A stretch of DNA of 64,000 bases, from NCBI GenBank assembly GCA_009792885.1, contig WMCF01000016.1, positions 16,108,685-16,172,684 of the forward strand, written 5' to 3'. The notes beneath the pieces are model-generated. The model was not told the DNA's origin and made no database searches. It worked only from the letters and a program-made list of their open reading frames with translations. Shown here piece by piece: positions 1-12,300 of the stretch. The stretch's first letter is position 1; each line of letters opens with the position of its first letter. A program made the translations under genes and the position numbers. Source of the DNA: Eremophila alpestris peregrina (taxonomy: Eukaryota; Chordata; Aves; Passeriformes; Alaudidae).

Positions 1-1312
1 CTGCTCCTTGCCTCTCCAGGAGAGTGCCCAGGGCTTCCAGAGCAGGCCCTGGCACATGCCTGTGCTGCCACCTGATGTTCTCCAGTGGTCCCCCAGCAGA
101 GCCTGAGCCCTGTGGCTGTAGGAGCTGAGAATGACTGGCATTCTGCTGCCACAGGGTGCAGAATGTGCTCTGGGCTGGCTGTTAACTCAGGTGTGAGGCC
201 TGTTCCACCTCCTGTGTGGCCATGGCTTGTACCCCCCTTGGCATCCCCCTGTGGTGTGGCTGCTCTGTGCATGACCCGCTGCTGGCAAACATCCACAGCC
301 CCGAGCAGCAGCAGCAGCAAGTGCCCAAAGGCAGCCCCAGCCCCAGCTCTGCCCCATCCACTGGCCCTGGGCCCCCCTTAGTGAGGGGATGGGCCCTGGC
401 AGAGCCTGAGCTGAGGTGGTCATGGGGATGGCCGTGATGCCCTGACCACAGGGCTCCCATGGGAGCTGGCAATGGCTGGGGCTGCTCTGAGGCAACCAGA
501 GGCACCTGCCACAGTGCCATGGGATGATTTCCTCTGCCCCACGGAAGCCACAGGGAGGTGTGGGTTATCTCCAGTGGGGGGAGCCCTCTAAGCTCTAAAA
601 CTCCCGTGGGGCCTGCTCTTCTCCCTCATCTGCTCTCCCCAGAGGTTTCTCCTTCCCAGCATGTGATTCTGCTGCAGAGGGTCCTCTCTTGGTTTTCCTG
701 AGCTTGGAACAAGGGCTTTCCCTGAACGGGTTAAATTTTTCTTTTGCTGCTGAATTTCTGTCTCCAAATGACCTGATGGGAAGCAGCTGCTGATTCTCAG
801 AGGGGCTGCGGGTGACACTGAGAACAGCAGTGCAGGACTCTCTGCAGAGGGTTTTGGACAGTAAGGAAGATTTCTGAGCACAGCCCAAGGCCAGGGCAGA
901 TCTGTGGGGGCCTTGGGAATGGTCAGCTGCCCTCTGCACTGGCACCCAGCCCTTGGCCCTTGCCTTTGGTGGGGGTTTGCTCTCCTGGGGCAGTTGGGTG
1001 AAGGCTGGGTACCACTGTAGGACAGTGCCATGGGCATGGGGCAGCTGCTGCTGCTCTGTGCCCTGGGCTTGCTGGGCTTGTCCCCACTGCTGATGTGGCC
1101 CTTGGGGCTTCCTGAGGGGCTGAAGGGTGGGGGAAACACAGCCCAGCCCGACCCATGTTGGGCAGGATCTGCTGCACATTGTCCTGGAGTGTCTGGGCAG
1201 ATGGGGAGGTTGGGTGCAGCTACTTGGAGAAAGCAAATATTCTGGCAAGCAAAGGGTGGGATTTCCATGGGGTCTTCACTAGAAATTATGTGTATTTTGA
1301 CTTAATGATGTC
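1..1312. other. No gene recognised at the left edge
   Basis: GC-rich DNA with short chance reading frames on both strands and no recognisable protein family or clear exon. It could be the 3' UTR or an intron of the suspected plus-strand gene ending near 2.2 kb. Confidence 0.5.
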
Positions 1313-1481
1313 AGTGAATCATAGAATGGTTTGGGCTGGAAGGGACCTTAAAGATTGTCTTGCTCCAGCCCCCCTGCCATGGGCAGGGACACCTTCCACT
1401 AGACCAGGCTGCTCCAAGCCCTGTCCAGCCTGGCCCTGGACACTTCCAGGGATTGGGCAGCCACAGCTTCTCTGGGCAACA
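1313..1481 (-). mobile_element. CR1 LINE 3' fragment
   Basis: Starts with tcatagaatggtttgggctg and the 'gaagggaccttaaagat' block, the reverse complement of an avian CR1 3' tail, followed by the 'ctgctccaagcc...cctggacacttccagggat' block of the 3' UTR. It is 5'-truncated, as usual for CR1. Confidence 0.9.
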
Positions 1482-1864
1482 AATTTAAGAGGCTGAATGT
1501 GTGAGGATTGCTGCTGGTTTGGGGGTGGCTTCCAGGCCAGCAGGGACAAGTACTGCAAATACCTCCACAGCTGGTATTTCTCACCACTCTGGAATTAATT
1601 TTGTTGATCCATCCTTGGAAGGGATGGGGCAGGAGGAAGAGGTTGAATAGGAACCATAGTCCAGCTAGATTACAGTGAGGGATGGCTCCTTGCACCTTGG
1701 AGCAAGCACTCCCTGTGAAGGGATGATGGAGCAAGTGAGGGAGAGAAACCTCTGCCACCTCCCAGACCACCATCAGCTTGGAGCTGGAGCCTGGCAGATC
1801 CATGGAAGCCTAAAGGAATCCATCACTGAGTCTCATTTGGGATTTTCTGTTGGTTTGGGTTTCT

Positions 1865-1884
1865 TTTCTTTTTTTTTTTTTTTT
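1865..1884. repeat. Poly(T) tract
   Basis: An almost pure T run (T4 C T about 15). It may mark the tail of an old retroposed insertion or be simple-sequence slippage. Confidence 0.6.
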
Positions 1885-2068
1885 CACTACCACCTTAGTT
1901 TGTGGCCTGTCTTGTTGTGGTTGGAAAGAGGAGTACTGCTGGCAGGGTGGGTCGGTCGGGTGGCCCCACGCATGATCATGTGCTTCCCTCTTCTCTCTGT
2001 CAAACGGGATGTGCTCGCCTGATCTCCCAGAACAGAGACTTTGAACAATTTGTTGTTTATATGATGTA

Positions 2069-2074
2069 TTTATT
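2069..2074 (-). terminator. Candidate poly(A) signal for the semaphorin gene
   Basis: AATAAA on the minus strand, about 690 nt past the stop codon. It is the only canonical signal I find on that strand between 2000 and 2760, which would give a 3' UTR of about 0.7 kb. Confidence 0.4.
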
Positions 2075-2108
2075 TTTACTTGTGTTTCATGTCATTTTTT
2101 AAAAAAAT

Positions 2109-2191
2109 AATAAATTGTAAGTTGGTATAACTGCCTGTTGCTTCTCTTTTTTTCCTCTCTCTGTTTTTTTTTTTTCCCCCAGTATAATAAA
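2109..2191 (+). terminator. Two tandem plus-strand poly(A) signals (2109-2114, 2186-2191)
   Basis: AATAAA at 2109-2114 is followed by T-rich DNA, and AATAAA at 2186-2191 by the GT-rich stretch GTGGTGTCGTTTG. Upstream, 2030-2100 is AT-rich with an ATTTA-type run, which looks like a 3' UTR end. This suggests that a plus-strand gene entering from the left ends here, facing the semaphorin. I found no recognisable coding exon of that gene in the window. Confidence 0.4.
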
Positions 2192-2759
2192 TGTCAAAAT
2201 GCACAAAGGAAAGTGGTGTCGTTTGAAGTGGGTTGGAGCTGGGCTGGGCATGAGCATCTCTGCACACCTGGAGCCCAGGCTCAGCCAGGAACTGTGTCCT
2301 GCTGCTTCCAGCAGCACCTGGGCTCCATCCACACCTCGGCAGCCACCCAGGTGAGCATCCTGCCGCCTCCAGAGGGAAGCGAGGCATCACACGGCTGGCC
2401 CTGCCCGGGCTGGGTGCTGCGGGAGTCCGGGAACCATCGGGACAGCTGGCCCTTGCCCCTCCCTGCCTCTATTGCTGCTGCTGCCGATCATCAGTCAGGG
2501 CCAGGGGAAAACAAGGAAAATAAATATTCTGCAGGTAAATAGCTTTGAGTCTCCGAGAGCCAGCGAGGGCTGCGTGCCCCGTGCCCGGTGCCCCGTGGGG
2601 CGTGGAGAGGCCGCGGGGCTGCCGGGGGTTGAGGTAGTAACAGCGAGGCGGTTCTGCACGGGAAGGCGAGAGGTGTTCCCGGAGCTGGTGCCGACGTGCG
2701 AGGAGGGCCCTGGAGACACCGGGGAGGGAGCTGCGGGCAGCCCTGGCTCCCTCTGCCCC

Positions 2760-3387
2760 TCAGGGGCGCTGCGGCTGCCTCCGTACCCGGCCGGTCCTGC
2801 TGTCCGGGGACGGGTGCTGCCACTTGTGCCAGGCTCGCTGCCGCTGCCGCTCCTGCAGCCGCAGGGCATTGCAGTAGGCGTCCAGGCTGGTGCCCGGTGG
2901 CCCCAGGGCCCGCGGGAAGCCCCTGGAACCCGGGTACAGGTCAGTGCGGGCCCGGGGGCTCTGGTGGGTCCCTCCCGGCTCCGTCTCCTTGCTCCGGCGG
3001 TACGGCGGCAGCTCCGTGGCTTCGTGCCGGATGACGCGGAGGCTATAGCGGGTGAGGGGCCGGGAGAAGGAGCGCTCCACCGCCTGGCACTCGTAGGTGC
3101 CCACGTCCTCCCTCGCCAGCTGGCGGATCAGCAGCCCTTGCTCCAGCACCAAGAAATGCCCGTTGTTCCTCACCTGGGGCAAAGACAGAGTTCGTGGGTC
3201 AGTCCTTGGGGACAAAGCCACCCCTGCTCTTTGTCCCTGCTGCCGTGTCCCCGTACCTCGCTCGGGGCTGTCTCCTCTCCGCGCCGCACCAGCCAGCGGA
3301 TGGAGATCTGCGGGGAGCGCGCCAGGCACTCGAGGAACGTCGAGTTCTTCTCCACCCCAAAAACCACCCTCTCCGCCGGAGCAGTCC
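2760..3387 (-). CDS. Semaphorin exons 16-17: Ig domain, dimerisation Cys and basic tail
   Basis: Exon 16 (3387-3257) carries FGVEKNSTFLEC, where NST is an N-glycosylation sequon and the Cys is the first Ig cysteine, then SIRW. Exon 17 (3173-2760) carries DVGTYEC, the second Ig cysteine in its DxGxYxC motif, then a Pro/Gly/Arg-rich linker. SLDAYC follows; its Cys aligns with the interchain disulfide of class-3 semaphorins (SLDQYC in SEMA3E). The Arg/Gln/Trp-rich tail (QERQRQRAW onward) may bind neuropilin or heparan sulfate. The linker lacks the usual YKD-Q-L block before the dimerisation Cys. Confidence 0.9.
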
Positions 3388-6300
3388 CTGTGCAGGAGAG
3401 GGGATGAGTACCCTGAGTGGGGGCTGTGTGACCGGAGGGAGGGAGGGCAGCAGGGAGCAGCCAGCCCGCGGTGGGAGCACTGGTTTCCCAGCGCGGTGCC
3501 TCCCGCCCTCCGGGGCACGGCGCTCCCCGGGCACAGCTGCCTGTCCCTGCCGGAGCCGGCGCTCACCCTCCGCCGTGTCCTGGCACTGGCTGAGCGGGTC
3601 AGCTTTCAGCACGTCCTGGCAGCGGGCACGCCTGTGGGAGAGCAGAGAGGGCTGTGGGATCCCTCCGCGGCAATGCCTCAGAAAGGGGCACCAGGAAAGG
3701 GTGGGTGGCGGGCAGGCAGTGTGGCAGTAGGGGTCTGGCTGGTGGGTGAAGCTCCAGGGCTGCCGCTTGCCCTTCCCAGCTCTGAACACATCACCTTGCA
3801 GGGGGATGCAGCTGGCGCGGGCACACACTCACCTCTTCTCGGTGAGCAGGTGCGGGGCACAGCTCTTGCTGTCCCAGGTGCAGTAGGGATCCCTGGCCAG
3901 GCAGCAGTCGGTGCAGGTTTTGCCGTAGAGCTCGCAGCGGTACAGGGAGAGCTGGAGCAGCCCGTGGGTGCTGCTCACAAACAGCTCCTGCTGCTCGGGC
4001 AAGCGGGACAGTGGCAGTCAGCACCCACAGCTGGAGACCGGGGCTGGCAGGGAACGGAGCCCCCGCCCCGTGCTGGGTGGGGACACTGGGGGCAGTAGGA
4101 GTGCCAGACAGAGCCTGCCGCCCCCTTAACGCCCTGGCAGGATCCCAGTCCCTAGATGTGCACCCCTGGGGCCGAGGGACCCAGCAGAGTGGCTGGGACC
4201 AGCTGGCCTCCAGTCCGTGCTCCTGGGCTGCTTTAGGGAGTAGCAGAAGGGACACTCACCCGCTTTGGTGATAACTTCATGTCCAGGATGGGAGAAGGTA
4301 CCTGGAGGGGAAACAAGAGGGTGCTGCAGCTACATCAGTCCCTCCTGGGTGCCCCAGCCTACCAACTAGGATTGTGTCCCCAGGGATTACAGGATGCCAG
4401 GACGCTGGGCCAGGTCCCTGGTCACAGCTCCACCTGCTCCATGCAAGGAGCCTGGGCCCTGGGCTAGCCTTGCTTGGTGTGGGCAGCCCAGGACAGCTCT
4501 GCCCAGCAGCCCTGCTTTCAGTGGGGCTCAGCCCTCCCATTTCAGTGTGGGCTCCAAAGTGTAACCCACACGCCTCTTCAGGGACTGGATGGTGAGCTGG
4601 AAGATGACTCACTCCCACTGGCACCCCTCAGTGCTTTTCTGCTGCCTAGGGCAGGTGGGAGCCCCCAGCAGTGAGGTGAAAACCTCCCTGATTTCCTGCA
4701 GAGCTTGCAGGGAGGGTGCCACGTCCGCGGGAGGCTGTGTGGTACAACCATCTCACTCCGTGGTGCCACCCGGGCTGCCTGTACCTTGGTGACGCTGATC
4801 TCCTCCAGGCTGATCACCTCGGGCTCATGGCTCGCCCCGCCGGCCAGGGCCACCTTCAGGACTTTGCCGTCATCTGTGAAGGCAGCGGGAGCAGGAGCTG
4901 TCAGGGTTGAGAACCCCCCGGGCTGGCGGGACCAGAGCGCCACAGGAGCTGCCCCGTGGTGGCAGCGTTCCCAGGGCCGGGGTGAGCTCCCACCTGTGCC
5001 GAGGAAGAGCACGTCGTAGTCGCGGCCCTGCGAGTCCAGCCGGTGCACCAGCAGCCGCCGCAGCCGGTAGGGCACATTGACCCGCACCAGCACGGGCTGC
5101 CCGCCCTGCGGGTACACCGGCTCCCACATCAGCTGGTGGCCGCGCATGAAGCTGATCAGCTCGTCGGGGAAGTCCTTGGTGGACTGCAGGAGGGGGTCGT
5201 ACGTCTCACTGGGGCACTGTGTGACACAGGGGCTGCGTTAGGGCCAGAACAGCCTGTGCCACTCCCCCTCCAGCTGCTGCCCATTCCCTTACCGTGCCGG
5301 GGCGGGGGTAGGGCACACGGCCCTTGTATTCCACCCAGCGGTAGTCGAACCCTTCCTTGTGTGCGAAGGGGCCGCTGAAGGCAGCTCTCACGGCAGCCAT
5401 GGAGTAGATGCAGACGGCAGAGCCACTGAAGACACCACTGTGGGCAAGCACAGGGCTCTCAGTGTCCCGGCTGCTCCACGGGGATCAGCTGTATGCACAC
5501 CCACCCCCTGAGCCCACGCTGTCCCCTGTCAGCCCTGAGTCATGCACAGCCCCCCGGGGGTGACAGGAATCCCTTTGGCACAGCCAGTCCAGCCTGGGGA
5601 TCACTGACTGTGCCAGTGCCCAAACTGTGGTTTAATGATGTGCTGGTGAACCAGCAGCAGGGAAAGCAGGGAAATGCTGGTGGCATTCCTCAGCCAGGGT
5701 GGCCCTTCCATCAGGGTGCTGGTCCTGCCCTTCTCCCCACAGAGCTCCTGAGGAGCAGCACTGGTTGGACTGTCCCACATAGGGGCTGATGAGGGTCCTG
5801 CTCACCTGGAGACCGTGAAGAGCCCAAAGACGAGGGGGTTCTGGGGGTCCCGGGTGCGCAGGAGGAAAACATCCTCTGCAAAGAGAGGTGGGGAGGTTAG
5901 GCACCGCAGAGCCGGAGCACCAGTCCAGAGGAGGCAGGTGGGCAGCCCGGGGCCGTGCTGGAGGGAGCAGCCAGGGTGGAGCTGCATTGCTCCTGGCTTC
6001 AGACAGGGCTGGGCACTCACCCAGTTGGTCGAAGTGTGTCTCAGTGCCCTGGGGCCCGGGGATAGAGCACACCAGGCGGGCCTTCAGGAACGTGCTCCAG
6101 CGGTTGATGAGGCCGCGCTTCCCTCCGACATCGTTCTGCCAGGCACCAAGAGCCAGGATCAGTCCAGCCTCTCTGAGTCTCCTCCACTGCTGTGCCCTCC
6201 TCATTCCCACAGAGGGACAACCCCAGCCCTGAGCCTTCTGTAGGTGTGCAGTGACACCCTCATGTGCCTCTGCTTGGGATGCTCCTTGGTCCAGAGTAGG

Positions 6301-9300
6301 TTAAAGCCCACCTGGTGGGACAACAGGCCACAGGGTGCTGGCCTTGGCAACTGACCTTGCAGACCCTGGCCACCCTGGCGTGGATGTGCCTCCAGTCCCA
6401 CTGCCCAGCTTCCATGGCTGTCTCACGGAAGAAGATGTAGACTTTATCATCGTGGGGGTTGTAGGTATCAGGGATGGCAAAGGCGCCAACAAATGCAGGC
6501 TCTGTGGGGGAAAGGAGCAGCACAGCATGGTCCTGTGCCCTGATCCCCCTGTGGTACTGCCCTGAGAGCCCTTGGGAACAGTGTGAGGCGCTGAGGGGAC
6601 ACATGGGGGCCTGGCTACCCAGGAGGCAGAACACCATTCCCAGTGCTCAGGCTGTGGAACATGCACTGGACCATGGGTCCCACCAGGGGCTTCATCACTG
6701 CTTCCCCCCAGCAAGGAGAGAGGGCCCAGACCAGAGCTCTGGCCCCAGGGCTGACCCCAGCCTCTCCCCAGCTGGAAGGAGAGGCCCCCATTGCCCACAG
6801 GTCCCCCTTCTCCTACCATGTAGCCAGTGGTCCTGGTTCTGCTCCGTGCGGATGTAGCTCTGCTCTGCCCCATGGACCCAGGTCCGGAAGAAGGCAGCAC
6901 TGCTGCCCATGAAGTCACTGGAGGTGCCTGAATACAGCTCCCCACCTGCAGGGTATGGGGGTGTGGGTGGGAAGCAGCATCTCCCAGCACAGATTATTCC
7001 CAGCACTCCCCCTCCCAACATCCCCTCTGCTCCTCACTCGCTCTTACCAATGAGGAGTCCTGTGAAGGGTTCATGGGGGCTGTAGGGGCATCGTCCTCGC
7101 CCCGATTCCAAGGAGTGGGTCACCAACTGCATGCGAGGAGCCCTGCCGCCCTGCCAGAGCCAAGGGAGAGATGTCAGCCCAAGGATACTCTGGGAACAAG
7201 CTGGAACTTGGGGGAAAGGCTAGAAGGGAGGCTGGTGTGTCTGTGATGAGTGAGTTCCTCGAGGGGGATGCCAGAACCTGGTCCCATCCTCATTGGGACA
7301 CCCTGACACTCCCAAGCCAGAGCTGCTCTCTTTATGTGAATGCCAGGGACTGCACCAGACTGGTCACCCTCCCAAGGCTCTGGGGCTCCTCTCCCCCTGC
7401 TCCCAGAGAGAGGGGTCTCTTGGCACCTTCTGCCAAGGGGAACCCCTATCCAGGGTGTTCCTCACCTTGCCCCTGGCTCCCAGCTGGACGAAGGCACAGA
7501 CGGGCTGGTAGGAGCCGGTGCCACAGGCAAACACGTGGCTCTGGTTGAAGGGCTGGAGGAGGCGGATGAAGTTGGCACACTCTGTCTGTGCAGGGGAGAT
7601 GTTTGTCAGGGCTGAGCCGTGGTGACTGCTGGGGGTGAGGAGCCTGGCCAGACCCTGCCCTGACAGCTGTTCAGCTGGGCTCGGCTCCGGCTGGCTCCAC
7701 AGCGGCATTCCAGGCAGACCCCCAGGCTCCCCTTCGGGGTTGTTTAACAGCACTGGTGAGCTGCCAAAGGTGACGGGTGGGGGCTGCCAGCCCCACTTAC
7801 CTCCACATTCTTCCCTGCCAGCTGGCAGTGCTCGACCTGCTCCCTGGGGGCTGGCCAGAAAATCTGAAACACAAAGAGCCCGCGGATGCAGCCCCTGCTT
7901 CCCTCGGCCTCCCGTGGCACCAGTGGGAACAGGCTCAGCCAGCAGGCACTGCCAGCCTCAGGAGCACAGCCAGGACATGGGGTTGCTGTGGCACAGGTCT
8001 GACACCCCCCTGAGTCCCCAGGGCCCAGTGGGCAGCCCGCCAAATCAACTCAGAGTGAACCTGGCGTGGCGACAGAGCCGTGGCCCACCCAGGCCGTGGG
8101 CAGGCTCTCCTGGATCCCAGCCTGTGGGAACACCAGGCTGCAGCGCTGTAATGGGCTTTTCTTTTGTTGGGCTCTGGCTGTACACCCAGCCAGCAGGATG
8201 TCTTGGGATGACATTAGTGGACTTGCTGCTGGAGCTCTTGAGGCAGCAGCAGGGACTAGGTGTGACAGCAGGGCTCTGGGCACTGCCTGCAGCACACCCA
8301 GGTCACATCTCCTGGCCAAGCCACCCTGTCCCTCTGGCGCCAGCCCTTCCCAGCAGGGCTCAGCTCCACCAGGGATGGGCTGACCCCACTGATTGAGACA
8401 TCCTGGTGTAAATGTGTCCCTGGTGATGTCAGAACAGCCCAGTTCAGAGCACATCCACTTCCATGCCCTGGCGCTGGGACAAGGAGTGGTTCCCAGGGAG
8501 GAAGAGGCCAGCCTGGCCAGGGCCACCATCCTCCCAGCACTGACCTTCTCAGGCTCTCTGTTGGGATGGTCCAGGTGGAGAAGGAAGATATGGTTTTTTG
8601 CTCCCACCATCAGCCAGGCCCTGTCTTCATCCACCAAGAGGGCTTGGAAATCCATCCCATCCCCTAAGGCCAGCAGCAGGCGAGAGCTGTTGGATTTCAG
8701 CAGGTCTGAGGAGCACAAACAAGGTGGGAGAAAGAGAAACCCATCCATGAATGACACAACCAGCAGCCAGAGGCCCCATGCCTCCCTCTCTGGGACAGCT
8801 GTGGTTACCTATCCTTTCTCCAAGGGTACACAACATTCCTGCCAGTGCCTTGGCAAAACCCACCAACCTCCTGAGCTCATCACAGAGCCTCCTCCATGTG
8901 CTTAGCTGAGGGAGAGTCACTGTACAGAGAGCAGAACTGCCCTGAGCTTGCCCTGGCTGGGCTGCTTTGCAGGCACAGAGTAGGACAGAGATTCAGCCCC
9001 AGTAGCTCGGAGTGCTCAGCTTCCAGCCTGCCTTCCAGAGGATCTCCTGGAGCCCCAAAGCCTCTGCCCCCTGTAACCATGGCAGAGGATGGAGCAGAGA
9101 GGTGACTTGCTTGCTGTGACTCCTGGTATGTTTTCCCTGGGCTTCAGACCAAGAGAGAATACATAAAAAAGGCTTTTGCTGTTTACTGGGGCAAAGCATC
9201 CCTCCAAGGAAAGGCTGTATGGAAACAGAGCCAACACAACCTGGTCTGAACACCCTCTGCACCCACCCCTAAACCAGAGTCTGTGAAGTGGCTGCTGGGC

Positions 9301-12300
9301 TCTACCCCACTCACAGAGCCAGGCAGGTGGATGGATGCACTGGGACTGACCCTTGTAAGGGAAGTCCCCACCTGTGCCCCCGGTGCCACCCCAACCCAGC
9401 ACCCCACATTTCCCACTCTGTGTCCTGAGGCACAGCCTAAATCCAGCATTAGAGTGGCTCAGGGAAAGATCCAAGGGTGCCACAGACCAAATGCACTCCT
9501 TCGGGAGTGAGAAAGTGGGAAAGGCTCTGCAGTTCTGGCTGCGGCTCCTCCCATGCAGCAGCTGGGGGCTGGCCGCGCCCTTCCGGCACAGTTGTGGCCA
9601 TGTGGGTGTGTGAGGAGGACAATAAGCTGTTGTGTCTTGGTTAAAATTTCGGAAACAACATCCCTGGGGCCAGTACTAGTCCGTGACGTGCCAGGTTTGG
9701 GGGCTGTCTGTGGGGTGAGCATCCCCCAGTGCAGCCAGACACAGGCAGCAGCTGCCAGCCCCTGCTCCGAGGGATCAAGGCAGGGCAAACCAGCACTGAG
9801 GCAGTCCTTGGAGCTTCCAGGAGTCAGAACACATCTCTTGCCTGTCTAAACGCGACAGGACGTGGCTGGGGATAGAGGGCTGGCTAACTCTGGCAAGGCT
9901 GCTCCTGGCTTTGGTGTAGTGCAGGGCACAGAGCAAAACTGGGGCCATGGGAGGGGGAGATGGAGATGGGCTGCGCTGGATGGGGGCTGAATGGAGGTGG
10001 GTGGGTCTGGAAACCCAGGAAAACCAGACCCCGGCTGGAAATCTGCCCAAAATCACAGGGAGTGTAGCAGTGTGTCAGGAGCAGAGGGAAGGAGGTGGCC
10101 AAGGGAAGCTGCTGCTGGCCAGGTGGATGCAGTGTGGTTGGGAGCGTGGGTGGACGTGCGGCCCCGGGAGCAGGTGGGGTGGACGTGGGCACAGGCACGG
10201 CTCCATCCGAAGGGACCCGGCTGACCCGGGAGGTTGTCTCACTTCCTTCCACCCCTTTTCCAGGGCAGAGGGGAAGCGAGGCCAGAGCCTGCGGGCTGGA
10301 GACGCCACTGACGTCCGCTGGTCCCTGCTGGGACAGGCAGCACACGGGTCCCTGCCCGGATCCCGCAGCCAGCCTGGCTCCCAGCCAGAGCTTCCCTCTG
10401 CCCTGCTCCGGGGACCTCCCGTTACAGCGGGGACACAAACCCTCCTCTGCCAGCAGCAGCTCCAAGCCACATCAGGGAGCTCCTCCTGCTGCCACAAAAA
10501 CCGCCCCACTGCACTCCCCAAGGGCCCTCCTCTGGGTACCAGACATACAGGGCAGAAGGCTTCCAAGCCGTTTCCCACCAGCTGAATGGGATTAACAGCT
10601 GAATTCCTGTCCCTTCCTGCGGGCCATTGTCCCTGCTGGATCTCCAGCGGGGTGCGGTGCATCGTTCACCCTCCTGTGTCTGCCAACGCTCCCAGGACCT
10701 GCCTGATCCGGGGGAAATGTCAGGCAGGGCTCTGGGGAGGGGGGTTGGGGTGGGAGGGCAAAGGCTCATCCAGTGCACTCGTGTAATTAAGGGGAATGGG
10801 TACAGGACTGGTCCTAGTGAATGCTGGTCACTGTCTGACCTGCACCAGCCCGAGGACAGGGTCGGGCAGGGTGATGGAAGAGCCCTCTGCTGCCTCTGGT
10901 AGAACATGGGAGAGCCCTGGAAGGACTCACTGCCCTGCACTCGCACCCTCTGGCAGCTTAACGACCAGGAGGGTGTGAGCCTGACCCCATGGCTCTGCTC
11001 CCTCACCAAGGGGATATTGAGTGCAGGGATCCAGACCCAGGGAGCTGCTGCACAAAAACCGGCCTCCTCTCGCCCTCAGGCCATTAGATCCAAACCTGAC
11101 ACTGGAGACAGGGAACCAGGGGGGCTCTGCAGCAGCCATGCCATGGCCAAACCTATGGGTGAGCCCTGAGAAACATCCTCTCCTTTCTGTTCACTATCTC
11201 CCAAGGCCGTGGTGTTTGTCTTTATTGCTGAGACCACTCTAAGCTCCTTGTCCCATCCATCATCTCTGCCTGCCCTCAGCCACACCATCCTGTGTGCGGG
11301 GCGACCCCGAGCTTCCTGGGGTCACAGCCCGGCTGTGCCGGGGGCTGCCCCCTCCCCTTCCCCTCACAGGCACAGCAGCCCACGGAGGAGATCCCTGCAG
11401 CCCAGGGGAAGCCTGGTGCTAAATCGGGCTCTGGCTCCTCGTGCTGTTGGCTGATAAGGGATGTGCCAGGGCAGCCCTCGCTGTGATAAGCAGAGCCCCA
11501 TGACCTCCCCGTGCTCCGGAGCACTTGCTGTGTGCTGGTGGCCCCTGAGTCCTGCCTGGCTGCAGATCAAAGGCTGGCAGAGGAGCCGTTTGCTGGTTCC
11601 TGGGATATTCCCGCAGGAGGAGCTGGCAGGAGGGCTGTGGTTTCACTACTGCACAGCCTGGGCAAAGAGAGGCTGAGCTCAGGCAGCGCTGGGGCTGACC
11701 CAGCCTGACCCAGCCGAGCCCAGCCTGCCCCTGTGTGCTATTATAAACCTCCTCCTCACCTCCTCGGCAGGGTGGGAGCCGCTGCTGTTGTTCCTGGCCC
11801 CGTGCCCTGTGCCCCATCCTTCCTGCTCTCTCCCGGCCCTCGCTGCTGTCATTTCCTTCCCTCGACCCTGCTTGCTGACGTCTTCTCCCCCCGCCCCACC
11901 GAGGGCTCTGCCTGCCACCCCCATGCTGGGATCTGAGGGCAAGGCTGATCCGTGGATGGTCTCTCAAAGGCCTCCTTTTGGTTTGTTTTTTTCCTCGGGG
12001 TTTTTAAACCTAAACTTCTCAAGGCATTGTGTCCTTGAACCCGCCCCGTGCTGTCCATGAGTCACGTCTCTTCGCCATTGTTCACTCCGTCCTTGAGCCC
12101 TCCTGATGCTGGGAGCTTCCTCTTCTGCCTCTGCCCAAGGCTCGAGGGCTGTTGGCATATCTGGCCCTGCCTGGCCCCGGGACACTGTGGGGCTTTGAAG
12201 CCAGCAGTCCCCTTTCTCTCCAGTTGCCCCAGCAGCCCCATCTGCCTCCTCTGGCTCCAAGGAAAGGCAGAGCTGAGCTGTTTCTGAGCTGGGCTATCAG

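Noticed and set aside
588..1268. 226-codon minus-strand frame at the left edge
   Set aside because: Pro/Ser/Gln-rich with no recognisable domain. A second, overlapping frame is equally open, which points to GC-rich chance.
2472..3407. 311-codon plus-strand open frame
   Set aside because: It is the antisense shadow of the last semaphorin exons, whose strong codon bias keeps the opposite strand open. No family resemblance and no exon logic.
3097..4098. 333-codon plus-strand open frame
   Set aside because: Also antisense to semaphorin exons 14-17 and their GC-rich introns; composition is Gly/Ala/Pro/Arg noise.
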